Shown: one piece after another, positions 10,281-20,784 of the stretch | How the letters are laid out: every line of letters starts with the position of its first letter | Position numbering within the stretch: position 1 is the first letter of the stretch | Assembly: GCF_000737195.2 (NCBI RefSeq) | Contig: NZ_JALM01000078.1 | Location: forward strand, 1 to 36,066 | Direction of reading: 5' to 3' | Source of the DNA: Sciscionella sediminilitoris | Lineage (GTDB): Bacteria; Actinomycetota; Actinomycetes; Mycobacteriales; Pseudonocardiaceae | Length of the DNA stretch: 36,066 nucleotides | Made by a program: the position numbers and the translations under genes | The notes under the pieces: generated by a model | Databases searched by the model: none | Told to the model about the DNA's origin: nothing | What the model saw: only the letters and a program-made list of their open reading frames with translations

Positions 10281-11258
10281 ATGCGCACGACCCGACTCGG
10301 CCGGTCGGAGCTGAACGTCTCCAGGATCGCCTTCGGCACCTGGCAGATCGGCGGTGACTGGGGCTCGTTCGAGATCGAGACGGTCAAACAGGCCATCCGG
10401 TACGCCCGCGAGGCGGGCATCAACTTCTTCGACACCGCACAGGCCTATGGGTTCGGGGCCTCGGAGCAGTTGCTCGGCGAGGCGCTGCGCGAGGAACTGC
10501 GCGGCAACCGGGATGAACTGGTGATCGCGACCAAGGGCGGGATCCTCCCCGGGGCCGAGCGCAGCAGGCTCGCCACCCGGGCGAATCTGCGGGACGGCGT
10601 GGAGCAGAGCCTGCGCGCCCTCGGTGTCGAGCACATCGACCTCTACCAGGTGCACTGGCCGGATCCGGACACGCCTGCCGAGGAGACCGCGGGCGCGCTG
10701 CAGGAGCTCGTGGACGAGGGCAAGATCCGGCACGCCGGGGTCTCGAACTACGACGCCGAACAGCTCGCCGCCTTCGACGCGGTGCGGCCGGTGGAGACCC
10801 TGCAACCGCCGTATCACCTGCTGCGCAGGGAAATCGAAGGCTCCGCGCTGCCCTACACCCGTGAGCACGACATCGGGGTGCTCGTCTACAGCCCACTCGG
10901 CAGTGGCCTGCTCACCGGCTCGTGGACCGCCGAGACCAGCTTCGCCGAGGACGACTGGCGGGCCAAGGCGAGCGCGTTCACCGGGGACGCGCTGCGGCGC
11001 AACCTGGATGTCGTCGAACGGCTCAAGGAGTTCGGCGCCGCGCGCGGGCTCTCGGTGGCTCAGGTGGCACTCGCCTGGGCACTCGCCAAGGACGGCGTGC
11101 ACGTGGCCATCGTCGGATCGCGGCGTAAGGAGAGCATCGCCGACAGCGCCGCGGCGGCCGAGATCGAGCTCTCGGCCGCGGACATCGCCGAGATCGAGCG
11201 CATCGCGGCGGACGGTGTGCAGATCGAACAGCAGGCCACCCCGGAGGGCATTCTCTGA
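10281..11258 (+). CDS. Aldo/keto reductase
   Basis: 325 residues, (beta/alpha)8 NADPH-dependent reductase. The catalytic tetrad is intact: D51 and Y56 (FFDTAQAYGFG), K85 (IATKGG) and H125 (YQVHWPD). The cofactor site GSRRKESIADS is near the C-terminus. A strong AGGAGG at 10270-10275 fixes the ATG at 10281. The substrate is not predictable. It lies just after fumC and before a strong terminator, so it closes the fumC transcript. Confidence 0.93.
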   Translation: MRTTRLGRSELNVSRIAFGTWQIGGDWGSFEIETVKQAIRYAREAGINFFDTAQAYGFGASEQLLGEALREELRGNRDELVIATKGGILPGAERSRLATRANLRDGVEQSLRALGVEHIDLYQVHWPDPDTPAEETAGALQELVDEGKIRHAGVSNYDAEQLAAFDAVRPVETLQPPYHLLRREIEGSALPYTREHDIGVLVYSPLGSGLLTGSWTAETSFAEDDWRAKASAFTGDALRRNLDVVERLKEFGAARGLSVAQVALAWALAKDGVHVAIVGSRRKESIADSAAAAEIELSAADIAEIERIAADGVQIEQQATPEGIL

Positions 11259-11283
11259 AGGTCCCCGGCGCACCGGCCTCCCG

Positions 11284-11326
11284 GGCGGTGGAGCGCTCCC
11301 TGACGCGGAGCTCTCCACCGCCTTTT
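11284..11326 (+). terminator. Intrinsic terminator of fumC-AKR
   Basis: A 16-bp stem with one mismatch (11284-11299 and 11307-11322), a 7-base loop and TTTT at 11323-11326 starts 25 bases after the AKR stop. Confidence 0.85.
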
Positions 11327-11430
11327 CTGTTGTCCCACAGGTCTTCTCGCGCATATCGCTCCCCAGCGGTTCGTCTCCGGCACCCGGCCTGAGTCGAGAA
11401 TAGGGCGCGGTTTCCGGGGATCGCACGACG

Positions 11431-11464
11431 AAAAGCGCGTGAATGGAACCATTCACGCGCTTTT
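11431..11464. terminator. 34-bp near-perfect palindrome, A4/T4 flanked hairpin
   Basis: Two perfectly complementary 16-base arms (11431-11446 and 11449-11464) are separated by AA. The outer bases are AAAA and TTTT, so either strand folds into a terminator with its own U tract. The core is GCGCGTGAATGG. It sits 105 bases after the terminator above and 39 bases before the ligase start, with genes on the same strand on both sides, so it is not needed to end a convergent gene. It may insulate ligB or be a dispersed palindromic repeat. Confidence 0.75.
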
Positions 11465-11503
11465 GCCCGGGCATCTGTCGGTGCACCGGTTCACAATGGC
11501 CTT

Positions 11504-13000
11504 GTGTTGTTCATCGATGTCGTCACCACGTCCGCCACGATCGCGGCCACCAGGTCCCGGCGGGCCAAGATCGCCGCGCTGGCGGAGTTGCTGCGCGCCG
11601 CGGCCCCGGAGGAGGTCGCCGTCGTCACGGCGGTACTCGCGGGCACGCCGGTGCAGGGGCGGATCGGCATCGGCTGGCGCACCCTCGCCGACAACCGGAC
11701 GGCCCCGGTGGCCGAACCGGGGATCACGGTTCTCGAGATCGATGCGGGGATCACCGAGCTAGCCGGGCTGAGCGGTGCCGGGTCCGGCACCCGGCGCAGG
11801 GAGGTGCTCGGGAAACTGTTCGGCCGGTGCACCGAAGCCGAGCAGGAACTGCTGTTCCGGCTGCTCACCGGCGAACTGCGGCACGGTGCGCTCGAAGGGA
11901 TCATGACCGAGGCGATCGCGGCGGCCGCCGGACTGCCCGCCGAGGACGTGCGCAGGGCCTTCATGCTGTGCGGTCGCCTGGCCGAGACGGCCCGCGCGGC
12001 GCTGGGCGGCGGCGCACCGGCACTCGCCGCGTTCGGAATCGAGCTGGGTCGCCCGGTGCGCCCGATGCTCGCCTCTCCCGGAACCGGTATCGAAGAGGCC
12101 ATCCAGGAGCTCGGCGCGGTCAGCATCGAGTACAAGCTCGACGGCGCGCGGATCCAGGTGCACAAGGACGGCTCGGATGTCGCCGTGTTCACCAGGACGC
12201 TGCGGGAGATCACCGGATCCGTGCCCGAACTCGTCGCCCTGGTCCGCGATCTTCCGGGAAACCGGTTCATCCTCGACGGGGAATCACTCACGCTCACCGA
12301 GGACGGAAAACCGCGCCCGTTCCAGGAAACGATGAGCCGTTTCGGAGCCGAATCCGAACGGGATGTGTTGCTGCGCCCGTACTTCTTCGATGTGCTGCAC
12401 CACGATGGCACCGATCTGCTCGACGAGCCGCTGCGGGAACGCCAGTCCGTACTGCGTGAGCTGGCCCCCGGGGACGTCATCACCGGAAGCACCGATCCAG
12501 CGGCGGCGAACCAGGTGTTCGACGATGCCCTCGCCGCAGGGCACGAGGGCATCGTGCTCAAATCGCTGGACTCGGTGTACGCGGCGGGCCGCCGAGGGGC
12601 GAGCTGGCGCAAGATCAAACCGGTGCACACGCTCGATCTGATCGTGCTCGCCGCCGAGTGGGGGCACGGTCGCCGCACCGGCACCCTGTCCAACCTGCAT
12701 CTCGGTGCCCGCGACCCGGACGGCGGCGAACCGATCATGGTCGGCAAGACCTTCAAGGGGCTCACCGACGAACTACTCGCCTGGCAAACCCAGGCGCTGC
12801 AAGAGATCCAGCGCTCCACCGACGGCTGGACGGTCACCGTCACGCCCGAGCTCGTGGTGGAGATCGCCCTCGACGGGGCGCAGCGCAGCACGCGCTATCC
12901 CGGCGGGCTGGCGCTGCGGTTCGCCCGCGTCGTGCGCTATCGGCCGGACAAGACACCTGGCGAGGCGGACACCATCGACGCGGTACGTGCCCTGCGCTGA
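11504..13000 (+). CDS. ligB: ATP-dependent DNA ligase (mycobacterial LigB type)
   Basis: 498 residues. N-terminal helical DNA-binding domain (GELRHGALEGIMTEAIAAA), adenylation domain with lysine K211 in motif I (EYKLDGARIQVH), then motif III FFDVLHHDGTD, motif IV EGIVLKS, motif V WRKIKPVHTLDLIVLAAEWG, and a C-terminal OB domain (PGGLALRFARVVRYRPDKTP). It closely resembles M. tuberculosis LigB as I remember it, including the first residues, which supports the GTG at 11504 over the TTG next to it. It would seal nicks using ATP beside the essential NAD+ ligase, which is not in this window. No Shine-Dalgarno is seen. It is alone between two terminator-like structures and the TetR promoter. Confidence 0.95.
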   Translation: MLFIDVVTTSATIAATRSRRAKIAALAELLRAAAPEEVAVVTAVLAGTPVQGRIGIGWRTLADNRTAPVAEPGITVLEIDAGITELAGLSGAGSGTRRREVLGKLFGRCTEAEQELLFRLLTGELRHGALEGIMTEAIAAAAGLPAEDVRRAFMLCGRLAETARAALGGGAPALAAFGIELGRPVRPMLASPGTGIEEAIQELGAVSIEYKLDGARIQVHKDGSDVAVFTRTLREITGSVPELVALVRDLPGNRFILDGESLTLTEDGKPRPFQETMSRFGAESERDVLLRPYFFDVLHHDGTDLLDEPLRERQSVLRELAPGDVITGSTDPAAANQVFDDALAAGHEGIVLKSLDSVYAAGRRGASWRKIKPVHTLDLIVLAAEWGHGRRTGTLSNLHLGARDPDGGEPIMVGKTFKGLTDELLAWQTQALQEIQRSTDGWTVTVTPELVVEIALDGAQRSTRYPGGLALRFARVVRYRPDKTPGEADTIDAVRALR

Positions 13001-13019
13001 CCTGGCATTTCATTCCCTC

Positions 13020-13048
13020 TTGCCACCGGATACGGGAAGGCGTACCTT
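13020..13048 (+). promoter_or_regulatory. Promoter of the TetR-P450-GuaB1 operon
   Basis: TTGCCA (13020-13025), a 17-base spacer and TACCTT (13043-13048) form a good housekeeping promoter. The predicted start near 13055 falls on the first arm of the operator. Confidence 0.6.
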
Positions 13049-13054
13049 CGGCCG

Positions 13055-13078
13055 TGACCAGATGAACGAATTTGGTCA
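13055..13078 (+). promoter_or_regulatory. Probable TetR operator
   Basis: The inverted repeat TGACCA (13055-13060) and TGGTCA (13073-13078), with arms extendable to 9 matches of 10, overlaps the predicted transcription start and lies 18 bases before the regulator's ATG. Spacing and place fit autorepression by the TetR protein. Confidence 0.55.
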
Positions 13079-13095
13079 TACAGTCAGAAGCCGGA

Positions 13096-13800
13096 ATGGA
13101 CACCGAGATGAACGCCAAGAGAGCCCGGGCCGACCAGATACTCGATGCTGCGGCCGAATTGCTCGTCACCGTGGGCTATCGCAAGGTGACCATCGACGAG
13201 GTGGCCGAACGGGCGAACGTCGGCAAGGGCACCGTGTACCTGCACTGGCGCAGCCGCGACGAACTCCTGCTGGCCACGCTCACCCGCGAGGGCGCCACGC
13301 TGATGAGTGAGATCGTCGCGGCGGGAAAAATCGATCCGGCAACCTTCCTGCCGCACCGGTTCTTCCGGCTGATCCTGCGCAGGGTGCTCGACCGCCCACT
13401 GCTGCACGGCATATACACATTGGACAGTCAAATACTCGGGAAACTGTCCAGCACCGCGAGCGGGACGAACATCCGGAACATCAAGATCCTCACCTTCGAT
13501 GAGTACTTTGGTTTGCTCTCGGACAACGGGATCCTCCGCGCCGATCTGTCGATCACCGCCATCACCTACGGCGTCACCGGAATGCTCCTCGGCTGCGTGA
13601 CCATCGATCCGATGCTCCCCGAGGAATGGGAGCTGACGGCGGACGACAAGGCCGACGTTTTCGCCGGTTCGATCCGTTCCGCCTACGAGAACGAGCAGCC
13701 GGATCACGAGGCTCTTGCCACTATCGCGCCGAAACTACTCGCCCAGTTCGACGAACTCGCCTCGTCCTACCGGGAATTCGTCTACCACAAGGCCAACTGA
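13096..13800 (+). CDS. TetR/AcrR-family transcriptional regulator
   Basis: 234 residues. The N-terminal TetR helix-turn-helix is plain: ADQILDAAAELLVTVGYRKV followed by TIDEVAERANVGKGTVYLHW. The C-terminal ligand domain is unlike any I can name. ATG 13096 is preferred; a TTG at 13072 would run through the operator, and ATG 13108 is a weaker alternative. Twelve bases separate it from the P450, with an operator-promoter pair upstream, so it probably controls itself, the P450 and the GuaB1-like gene in response to a small molecule. Oddity: the stretch 13408-13440 uses codons rare around it (two ATA, ACA, TTG, AGT, CAA), a hint of acquisition from a less GC-rich genome or a locally relaxed region. 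Confidence 0.92.
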   Translation: MDTEMNAKRARADQILDAAAELLVTVGYRKVTIDEVAERANVGKGTVYLHWRSRDELLLATLTREGATLMSEIVAAGKIDPATFLPHRFFRLILRRVLDRPLLHGIYTLDSQILGKLSSTASGTNIRNIKILTFDEYFGLLSDNGILRADLSITAITYGVTGMLLGCVTIDPMLPEEWELTADDKADVFAGSIRSAYENEQPDHEALATIAPKLLAQFDELASSYREFVYHKAN

Positions 13801-13812
13801 GAAAGGCCCGAA

Positions 13813-16423
<2,611 letters not shown>

Positions 16424-16427
16424 CCAT

Positions 16428-17204
16428 TCACCCCAGGTGAAAAGCCAGCAGCACCTCGGCGATGGCTTCCGGATCGGCGACGTGTCCCTGACCGGCGAGC
16501 GTCCTGCGCCTGGAGTGCGGGACGCTGCCGGCGATCGCGTCGGCGGCGGGGCCGAAGAACCCCGCGCCCAGTTCTCCGTCGAGCACCAGGACCGGCTGGC
16601 TGATCGTGGCGAGACGTTCGGTCGACGGCACCCCGGTTCCGAGGCAGGTCACGTCGTAGACGAGCGTCGGGGCCAGTTCGAGCAGACCCGGCCACATCGG
16701 AGTGTGCCGTGCCGCCTCGATCTGTTCCTCGGGTGAGCCCCAGTTCCGCATCGCGTGGACCAGTGCACCGTCCCGATCACCGCTCTCGATCAGGACACGC
16801 AGTCGTTCGGCGAAGGCGTGCTGACGGCGGGGCGCCCCCTCGGTCATGTCGTACGGCACCTCGTACACCGAGAGCGAGCTGACCGGAAGCCCCGCGGCCA
16901 CTGCCTCCAACGCGAGCGCGCCGCCCGAGGAAACACCGTGCAGGTGCGCGGTCCCGCCCGCCTCGGACACCAGGGCGAGCAGGTCCTCGATCTCCCTGGC
17001 GAGGGCATAGGGCGCGGTGTCCCCGCTCTCTCCACGGCCCCGGCGCGCGTAGTTGAACACGGTGCATGAGCGCGCCAGTTCCTCGGCGAGCGGCACGTTC
17101 TCGGCCCCGTCGTCCAGTGCCCCGCCGACCAGGATCACCGCCGGACCCGATCCGGTGCGCACATAGCTGATCCGGGTGCCGTCCTTCGAGGTCACCGTGG
17201 CCAT
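16428..17204 (-). CDS. Alpha/beta hydrolase
   Basis: 258 residues. Nucleophile elbow GVSSGG with S92, an oxyanion-type VGGALDDG after the second strand, a candidate acid in LVLDGELG and histidine in GQGHVADPE complete the triad. RGRGESGDTAPY is the usual loop after strand 4. ATG 17204 follows a G-rich stretch (GGGGGATGG). A 14-bp hairpin lies just upstream, so it is probably transcribed separately from phoH. Substrate unknown; possibly an esterase or a peroxidase-like member. Confidence 0.9.
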   Translation of the reverse strand: MATVTSKDGTRISYVRTGSGPAVILVGGALDDGAENVPLAEELARSCTVFNYARRGRGESGDTAPYALAREIEDLLALVSEAGGTAHLHGVSSGGALALEAVAAGLPVSSLSVYEVPYDMTEGAPRRQHAFAERLRVLIESGDRDGALVHAMRNWGSPEEQIEAARHTPMWPGLLELAPTLVYDVTCLGTGVPSTERLATISQPVLVLDGELGAGFFGPAADAIAGSVPHSRRRTLAGQGHVADPEAIAEVLLAFHLG

Positions 17205-17219
17205 CTCGGTCCATCCCCC

Positions 17220-17251
17220 GTCCGGTCCCCGCGGTGTCGCGGGAACCGGAC
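17220..17251 (-). terminator. Hairpin between phoH and the hydrolase
   Basis: A 14-bp stem with one mismatch (17220-17233 and 17238-17251) and loop GTGT begins 8 bases after the phoH stop. It is GC-rich without a U tract. Alternatively it is a structure in the 5' leader of the hydrolase mRNA, whose start is 15 bases further. Confidence 0.65.
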
Positions 17252-17259
17252 GGCGATGA

Positions 17260-18582
17260 TCAGGGCGCGTCGTGCTCGAGCATCTCGGTCACCAGCGCGG
17301 CGACCGGGGAACGCTCCGAGCGGGTCAGCGTGATGTGGGCGAACAGCGGATGCCCCTTGAGTTTCTCGATCACCGCGGCCACTCCGTCGTGCCTGCCGAC
17401 GCGCAGGTTGTCCCGCTGTGCCACATCGTGAGTGAGCACCACCCGGGATCCGGTTCCCAGCCGGGACAGCACGGTGAGCAGCACATTGCGCTCCAGCGAC
17501 TGAGCCTCGTCCACGATCACGAACGCGTCGTGCAGCGAGCGGCCGCGGATGTGGGTCAGCGGGAGCACCTCGAGCATTCCGCGATCGATGACCTCGTCGA
17601 CCACGTTCTGACTGGCGAGCGCGCCGAGCGTGTCGAAGACCGCCTGTGCCCAGGGAGCCATCTTCTCGTTCTCCGCGCCCGGCAGATACCCGAGATCCTG
17701 GCCACCCACCGCGTACATCGGGCGGAACACGACCACCTTGCGGTGTTTGCCCCGCTCGAGTACCGCCTCCAGACCGGCGCAGAGGGCGAGCGCGGACTTC
17801 CCGGTTCCCGCCCGGCCACCGAGCGAGATGATGCCGACCTCATCGTCGAGCAACAGGTCGAGCGCGATGCGCTGCTCCGCGGACCGCCCGTGCAGGCCGA
17901 ACGCCTCCCGGTCGCCGCGCACCAGCCGCACCTGCTTGTCCGCGGTCACCCTGCCGAGCGCGCTCGAGGTGCCCGCGAGGAGCCGCACGCCGGTGTGGCA
18001 CGGCAACTCGAGCGCTTCCTCGAGGTCGACGTTTCCCTCCGCGAACAGGTCATCGACGTCCTGCGGGGACACCTCCACATCGGTCATCCCGGTCCAGCCG
18101 GAGGAGATCACGTCCTGTGCGTGGTACGCGTCGGCGGACAACCCGACCGCGGCCGCCTTCACCCGGAGCGGGACATCCTTGGTCACCAGGGTGACCTCGG
18201 AGCCTTCCGCAGCGAGGTTCAGCGCACAGGCGAGGATCCTCGTGTCATTGCTGTCGGTGCGAAAACCCGGCGGCAACACGGTCGGATCGGAATGATTGAG
18301 CTCCACCTGGACAGTGCCGTCCTCGTCGCCGATCGGCACCGGCGTGTCGAGGCGCCCGTAGCGCACACGCAGGTCGTCGAGCAGGCGTAGGGCCTCGCGT
18401 GCGAACCACCCCAGTTCCGGGTGGTGTCGCTTGGCCTCCAGCTCACCGATCACCACGAGCGGGAGCACGACAGCGTGTTCGGCGAACCGCTGCGGCGCCC
18501 ATGGATCGGAAAGCAATACCGAGGTGTCCAGCACGTACATGTGCCGGGGCACAGGGGTTTCGGAAGCGTGCGGAGCAGTCAC
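17260..18582 (-). CDS. phoH2: PIN-domain PhoH-family ATPase/ribonuclease (PhoH2 type)
   Basis: 440 residues in two parts. Residues 14-155 form a PIN nuclease domain: [13 protein letters not shown] (D19), GELEAKRHH (E47), [11 protein letters not shown] (D113) and VTKDVPLR (D136). Residues 225-440 form a PhoH P-loop ATPase: Walker [11 protein letters not shown] (K262), [20 protein letters not shown], Walker [10 protein letters not shown], then [15 protein letters not shown]. Mycobacterial PhoH2 unwinds and cleaves RNA and is paired with a small upstream antitoxin (PhoAT). The GTG at 18582 is chosen for AAGGGAG at good spacing and agreement with the domain start. No clear antitoxin gene is visible upstream, only a 300-base structured leader. 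Confidence 0.94.
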   Translation of the reverse strand: MTAPHASETPVPRHMYVLDTSVLLSDPWAPQRFAEHAVVLPLVVIGELEAKRHHPELGWFAREALRLLDDLRVRYGRLDTPVPIGDEDGTVQVELNHSDPTVLPPGFRTDSNDTRILACALNLAAEGSEVTLVTKDVPLRVKAAAVGLSADAYHAQDVISSGWTGMTDVEVSPQDVDDLFAEGNVDLEEALELPCHTGVRLLAGTSSALGRVTADKQVRLVRGDREAFGLHGRSAEQRIALDLLLDDEVGIISLGGRAGTGKSALALCAGLEAVLERGKHRKVVVFRPMYAVGGQDLGYLPGAENEKMAPWAQAVFDTLGALASQNVVDEVIDRGMLEVLPLTHIRGRSLHDAFVIVDEAQSLERNVLLTVLSRLGTGSRVVLTHDVAQRDNLRVGRHDGVAAVIEKLKGHPLFAHITLTRSERSPVAALVTEMLEHDAP

Positions 18583-18883
18583 GAGCTCTCCCTTGCGAAC
18601 GCGGCACCACGTCCGCTGATCGTTGGGGCGAGGCAGGCTCCGCAAGTCCGGGCGTCCCATCGAGGACACCCGGCCAGAGAGCCGGTGCCGGCCCCCTCGC
18701 GCTCGCTTGCACGTTTGCGGGCCTCCCGGCGAACCGATCTGGGCATCGATCCGTCACCCGCAAGCTACCTGTGATGCGGGCCGTTCGATACGTGCCACAC
18801 AGGTGATTTCCCAATTCGTCATGTTCGGCTGCACTGTGTGTAACCTGACATGGGGAATTACCGTGGGTTACGCCCCGGAAAGC
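18583..18883 (-). other. 301-bp intergenic leader of phoH2 with hairpins
   Basis: Between uppS and phoH2, both on the minus strand, I find no convincing gene. Read towards phoH2 it holds a long-range stem (TTGCGGG pairing with CCCGCAA) and a compact 10-bp hairpin with one G-U pair at 18648-18657/18664-18673. TTGGGA and TATCGA, 18 bases apart near 18790-18820, are a weak promoter candidate. It does not match a riboswitch consensus I know. Confidence 0.4.
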
Positions 18884-19666
18884 CTAGGAACCGAAACGAC
18901 GGTGCCTGATCGCGTAGTCGCGCATCGCACGCAGGAAATCGGTACGCCGGAACTCCGGCCAGTAGGCCTCGGTGAACCAGAACTCGGAATGCACCGACTG
19001 CCACAGCATGAACCCGGAAAGGCGCTGCTCACCGGAGGTTCGGATGAGCAGATCCGGATCGGGCTGCCCGGAGGTGTACATGTGCTCGGCGATGTGGTCC
19101 ACATCGAGCACCTCGGCGAGCTCCTCGATCGTGGTGCCCGCCTCCGCGTGCTGCTGGAGCAGCTTGCGCACCGCGTCCGCGATCTCCTGGCGCCCGCCGT
19201 ACCCGACCGCGATGTTGACCTGCATCCCCGGCTTGTCCTGAGCGACGTTGACCGCCTCGATGAGCCGGGTGGCGATCTTCGTCGGCAGCACATCCATCGC
19301 ACCGACCAGACGCATCTGCCACTGGTTACGCGAACCGGAGAGATCGTCGACCACATCCGCGATGGTGTCCAGCAGCGGGCCGACCTCGGCCGAGTCCCGG
19401 TTCAGGTTGTCCGTGGAGAGCAGCCAGAGGGTCACGACCTCCACCCCGGCCTCGTCACACCACTCGAGGAACTCCTCGATGTGCGCGGCACCGGCGCGGT
19501 GCCCATCGGCCACATCGGTCAGTCCGGCGCGGCGCGCCCACCGGCGATTGCCGTCGAGCACGATGCCGACATGCCGTGGCCGACGGCTCGCCCCGTTGAT
19601 CTGGGCGTGAAGACGCCGCTCATACAAGCCGTAGACGACATGCGCAACCCGCGATCGCAAACTCAC
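18884..19666 (-). CDS. uppS: Short-chain Z-isoprenyl diphosphate synthase (UppS family)
   Basis: 260 residues. Cis-prenyltransferase fold: HVGIVLDGNRRWARRAG with catalytic D38, TLWLLSTDNLNRD, NIAVGYGGRQEIADAVRKLL, TSGQPDPDLLIRTSGEQRLS and FMLWQSVHSEFWFTEAYWPE. It closely follows M. tuberculosis Rv1086, the Z,E-farnesyl diphosphate synthase that supplies decaprenyl phosphate synthesis, and like it lies divergent from hemolysin III. The GTG at 19666 gives the family length; TAAGCT ends 8 bases before it and there is no Shine-Dalgarno, which suggests a leaderless start. Longer in-frame starts up to 19768 add sequence without family resemblance. IspH supplies its substrates. Confidence 0.93.
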   Translation of the reverse strand: MSLRSRVAHVVYGLYERRLHAQINGASRRPRHVGIVLDGNRRWARRAGLTDVADGHRAGAAHIEEFLEWCDEAGVEVVTLWLLSTDNLNRDSAEVGPLLDTIADVVDDLSGSRNQWQMRLVGAMDVLPTKIATRLIEAVNVAQDKPGMQVNIAVGYGGRQEIADAVRKLLQQHAEAGTTIEELAEVLDVDHIAEHMYTSGQPDPDLLIRTSGEQRLSGFMLWQSVHSEFWFTEAYWPEFRRTDFLRAMRDYAIRHRRFGS

Positions 19667-19674
19667 GTCCGACG

Positions 19675-19680
19675 AGCTTA
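19675..19680 (-). promoter_or_regulatory. Candidate -10 of uppS
   Basis: TAAGCT on the minus strand, 8 bases before the GTG at 19666. No -35 is recognised. Confidence 0.35.
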
Positions 19681-19775
19681 CACCGTGCACGGCAAGCCGA
19701 GACGAGAAAAGGTTATGAAAACGTTCACTTTTGTAGCCCGGGTTGAATCCACAGGTGGTTCTCAGCATCGTTTCG

Positions 19776-19781
19776 TAGCCT
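19776..19781 (+). promoter_or_regulatory. Candidate -10 of the hemolysin III gene
   Basis: TAGCCT ends 7 bases before the GTG at 19789 with no ribosome binding site between them, consistent with a leaderless mRNA. Confidence 0.35.
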
Positions 19782-19788
19782 TGTTCCC

Positions 19789-20466
19789 GTGACCGCAGCC
19801 ATACCGTCGCGCGCCCCGATCGCCTTCGAGCGCCCCCGCATGCGTGGCGTACTGCATGCCTGGTCGTTCTTCGTCAGCATCGCCCTCGGCGCGACACTCA
19901 TCTCCCTCGCCGCCGCCACCGTCTCCGGGCTCGCCGCGCTGGCCACATCCATCTACGGCGTCACCGTGCTCGCCCTGTTCGGCACCAGCGCGCTCTACCA
20001 TCGGCGCACCTGGCGAAGCGAATTCGCCTACACCTGGATGAAGCGCCTCGACCACTCGATGATCTTCCTGTTCATCGCGGGCACCTACACCCCGTTCACC
20101 CTGCTCGCGATGGACCAGCCGACCGGATACATCATCCTCAGCATCGTCTGGGGCGGCGCACTCGCCGGAGTCGCACTGAAACTCGCCTGGCCCACCGCCC
20201 CGCGCTGGCTCGGGGTACCCATCTACATCGCACTCGGCTGGGTCGCCGTCTTCGTCTTCCCCCAGCTCGTCGAGCACGCCGGGGTCGGCGCCCTCGTACT
20301 GCTGCTCGTCGGCGGAGCCTGGTACACCTTCGGCGCCATCTGCTACGCCACCCGCTGGCCCAACCCCTGGCCACGTACCTTCGGCCACCACGAGTTCTTC
20401 CACGCCGCCACCGTCGTCGCGGCGATCTGCCACTACATCGCGATCTGGCTGGCCATGTACTCCTAG
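19789..20466 (+). CDS. Hemolysin III / PAQR-family membrane protein
   Basis: 225 residues with about seven membrane helices. Family signatures are present: the Ser/His/Asp set of the CREST superfamily in FGTSALYHRRTW, KRLDHSMIFLFIAGTYTPF, and the C-terminal FGHHEFFHAATVVAAICHY, which carries the metal-binding histidines. Named for hemolysin III of Bacillus cereus, but in most bacteria its role is unknown; related PAQR proteins affect membrane fluidity or act as lipid hydrolases. GTG 19789 is the only start that keeps the short N-terminus before the first helix. It is divergent from uppS, as in M. tuberculosis. Confidence 0.93.
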   Translation: MTAAIPSRAPIAFERPRMRGVLHAWSFFVSIALGATLISLAAATVSGLAALATSIYGVTVLALFGTSALYHRRTWRSEFAYTWMKRLDHSMIFLFIAGTYTPFTLLAMDQPTGYIILSIVWGGALAGVALKLAWPTAPRWLGVPIYIALGWVAVFVFPQLVEHAGVGALVLLLVGGAWYTFGAICYATRWPNPWPRTFGHHEFFHAATVVAAICHYIAIWLAMYS

Positions 20467-20479
20467 CCGGGGCTCCGGT

Positions 20480-20677
20480 CTAGGGACGGTTCCAGTGTTT
20501 GTCGGCCGGGACCAGCAGGACCGCGAGGACCAGGAAGATCGCCGCTCCCACGAAGAATCCGCCCACCGCGCACAGGATCGCGAGCAGTGCCAGTGCGGCC
20601 AGCGCGAACCAGCAGAACGGGTCCAGTTTCCCGAACCGTTTTCCCCCGCTACGTGTACCGGTGGGTCTAGCCGCCAT
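20480..20677 (-). CDS. Small membrane protein with two helices
   Basis: 65 residues: a basic N-terminus (MAARPTGTRSGGKRFGKLDP), then one long or two short hydrophobic helices (FCWFALAALALLAILCAVGG, FFVGAAIFLVLAVLLVP), ending KHWNRP. ATG 20677 has GGGAGG at 7 bases, stronger evidence than any upstream start. It ends 13 bases after the convergent hemolysin III stop. Family not recognised. Confidence 0.72.
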   Translation of the reverse strand: MAARPTGTRSGGKRFGKLDPFCWFALAALALLAILCAVGGFFVGAAIFLVLAVLLVPADKHWNRP

Positions 20678-20772
20678 CTCGTCGCCTCCCGAAGCTGTCT
20701 GTCGCAAAAGGGACGTGGCGACAGCTTTCGCATGACGTGATTCGCCGCCCGGTTTTTGTCGGTCCCCCTCTT

Positions 20773-20778
20773 TACGAT
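20773..20778 (+). promoter_or_regulatory. Candidate -10 of the DinB-like gene
   Basis: TACGAT ends 6 bases before the ATG at 20785 and no Shine-Dalgarno can be fitted between, so the transcript probably begins at the ATG. Confidence 0.45.
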
Positions 20779-20784
20779 ACGCCC

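Noticed and set aside
18443-18814. A frame on the minus strand that could be a PhoAT-like antitoxin overlapping phoH2
   Set aside because: The product is Arg/Ala/Pro-rich without a helix pattern, has no Shine-Dalgarno, and overlaps phoH2 by 140 bases; nothing supports it beyond position.
18883-18900. CCTAGG near the uppS stop as a possible attachment site
   Set aside because: No tRNA, integrase or repeat partner is seen anywhere in the window.
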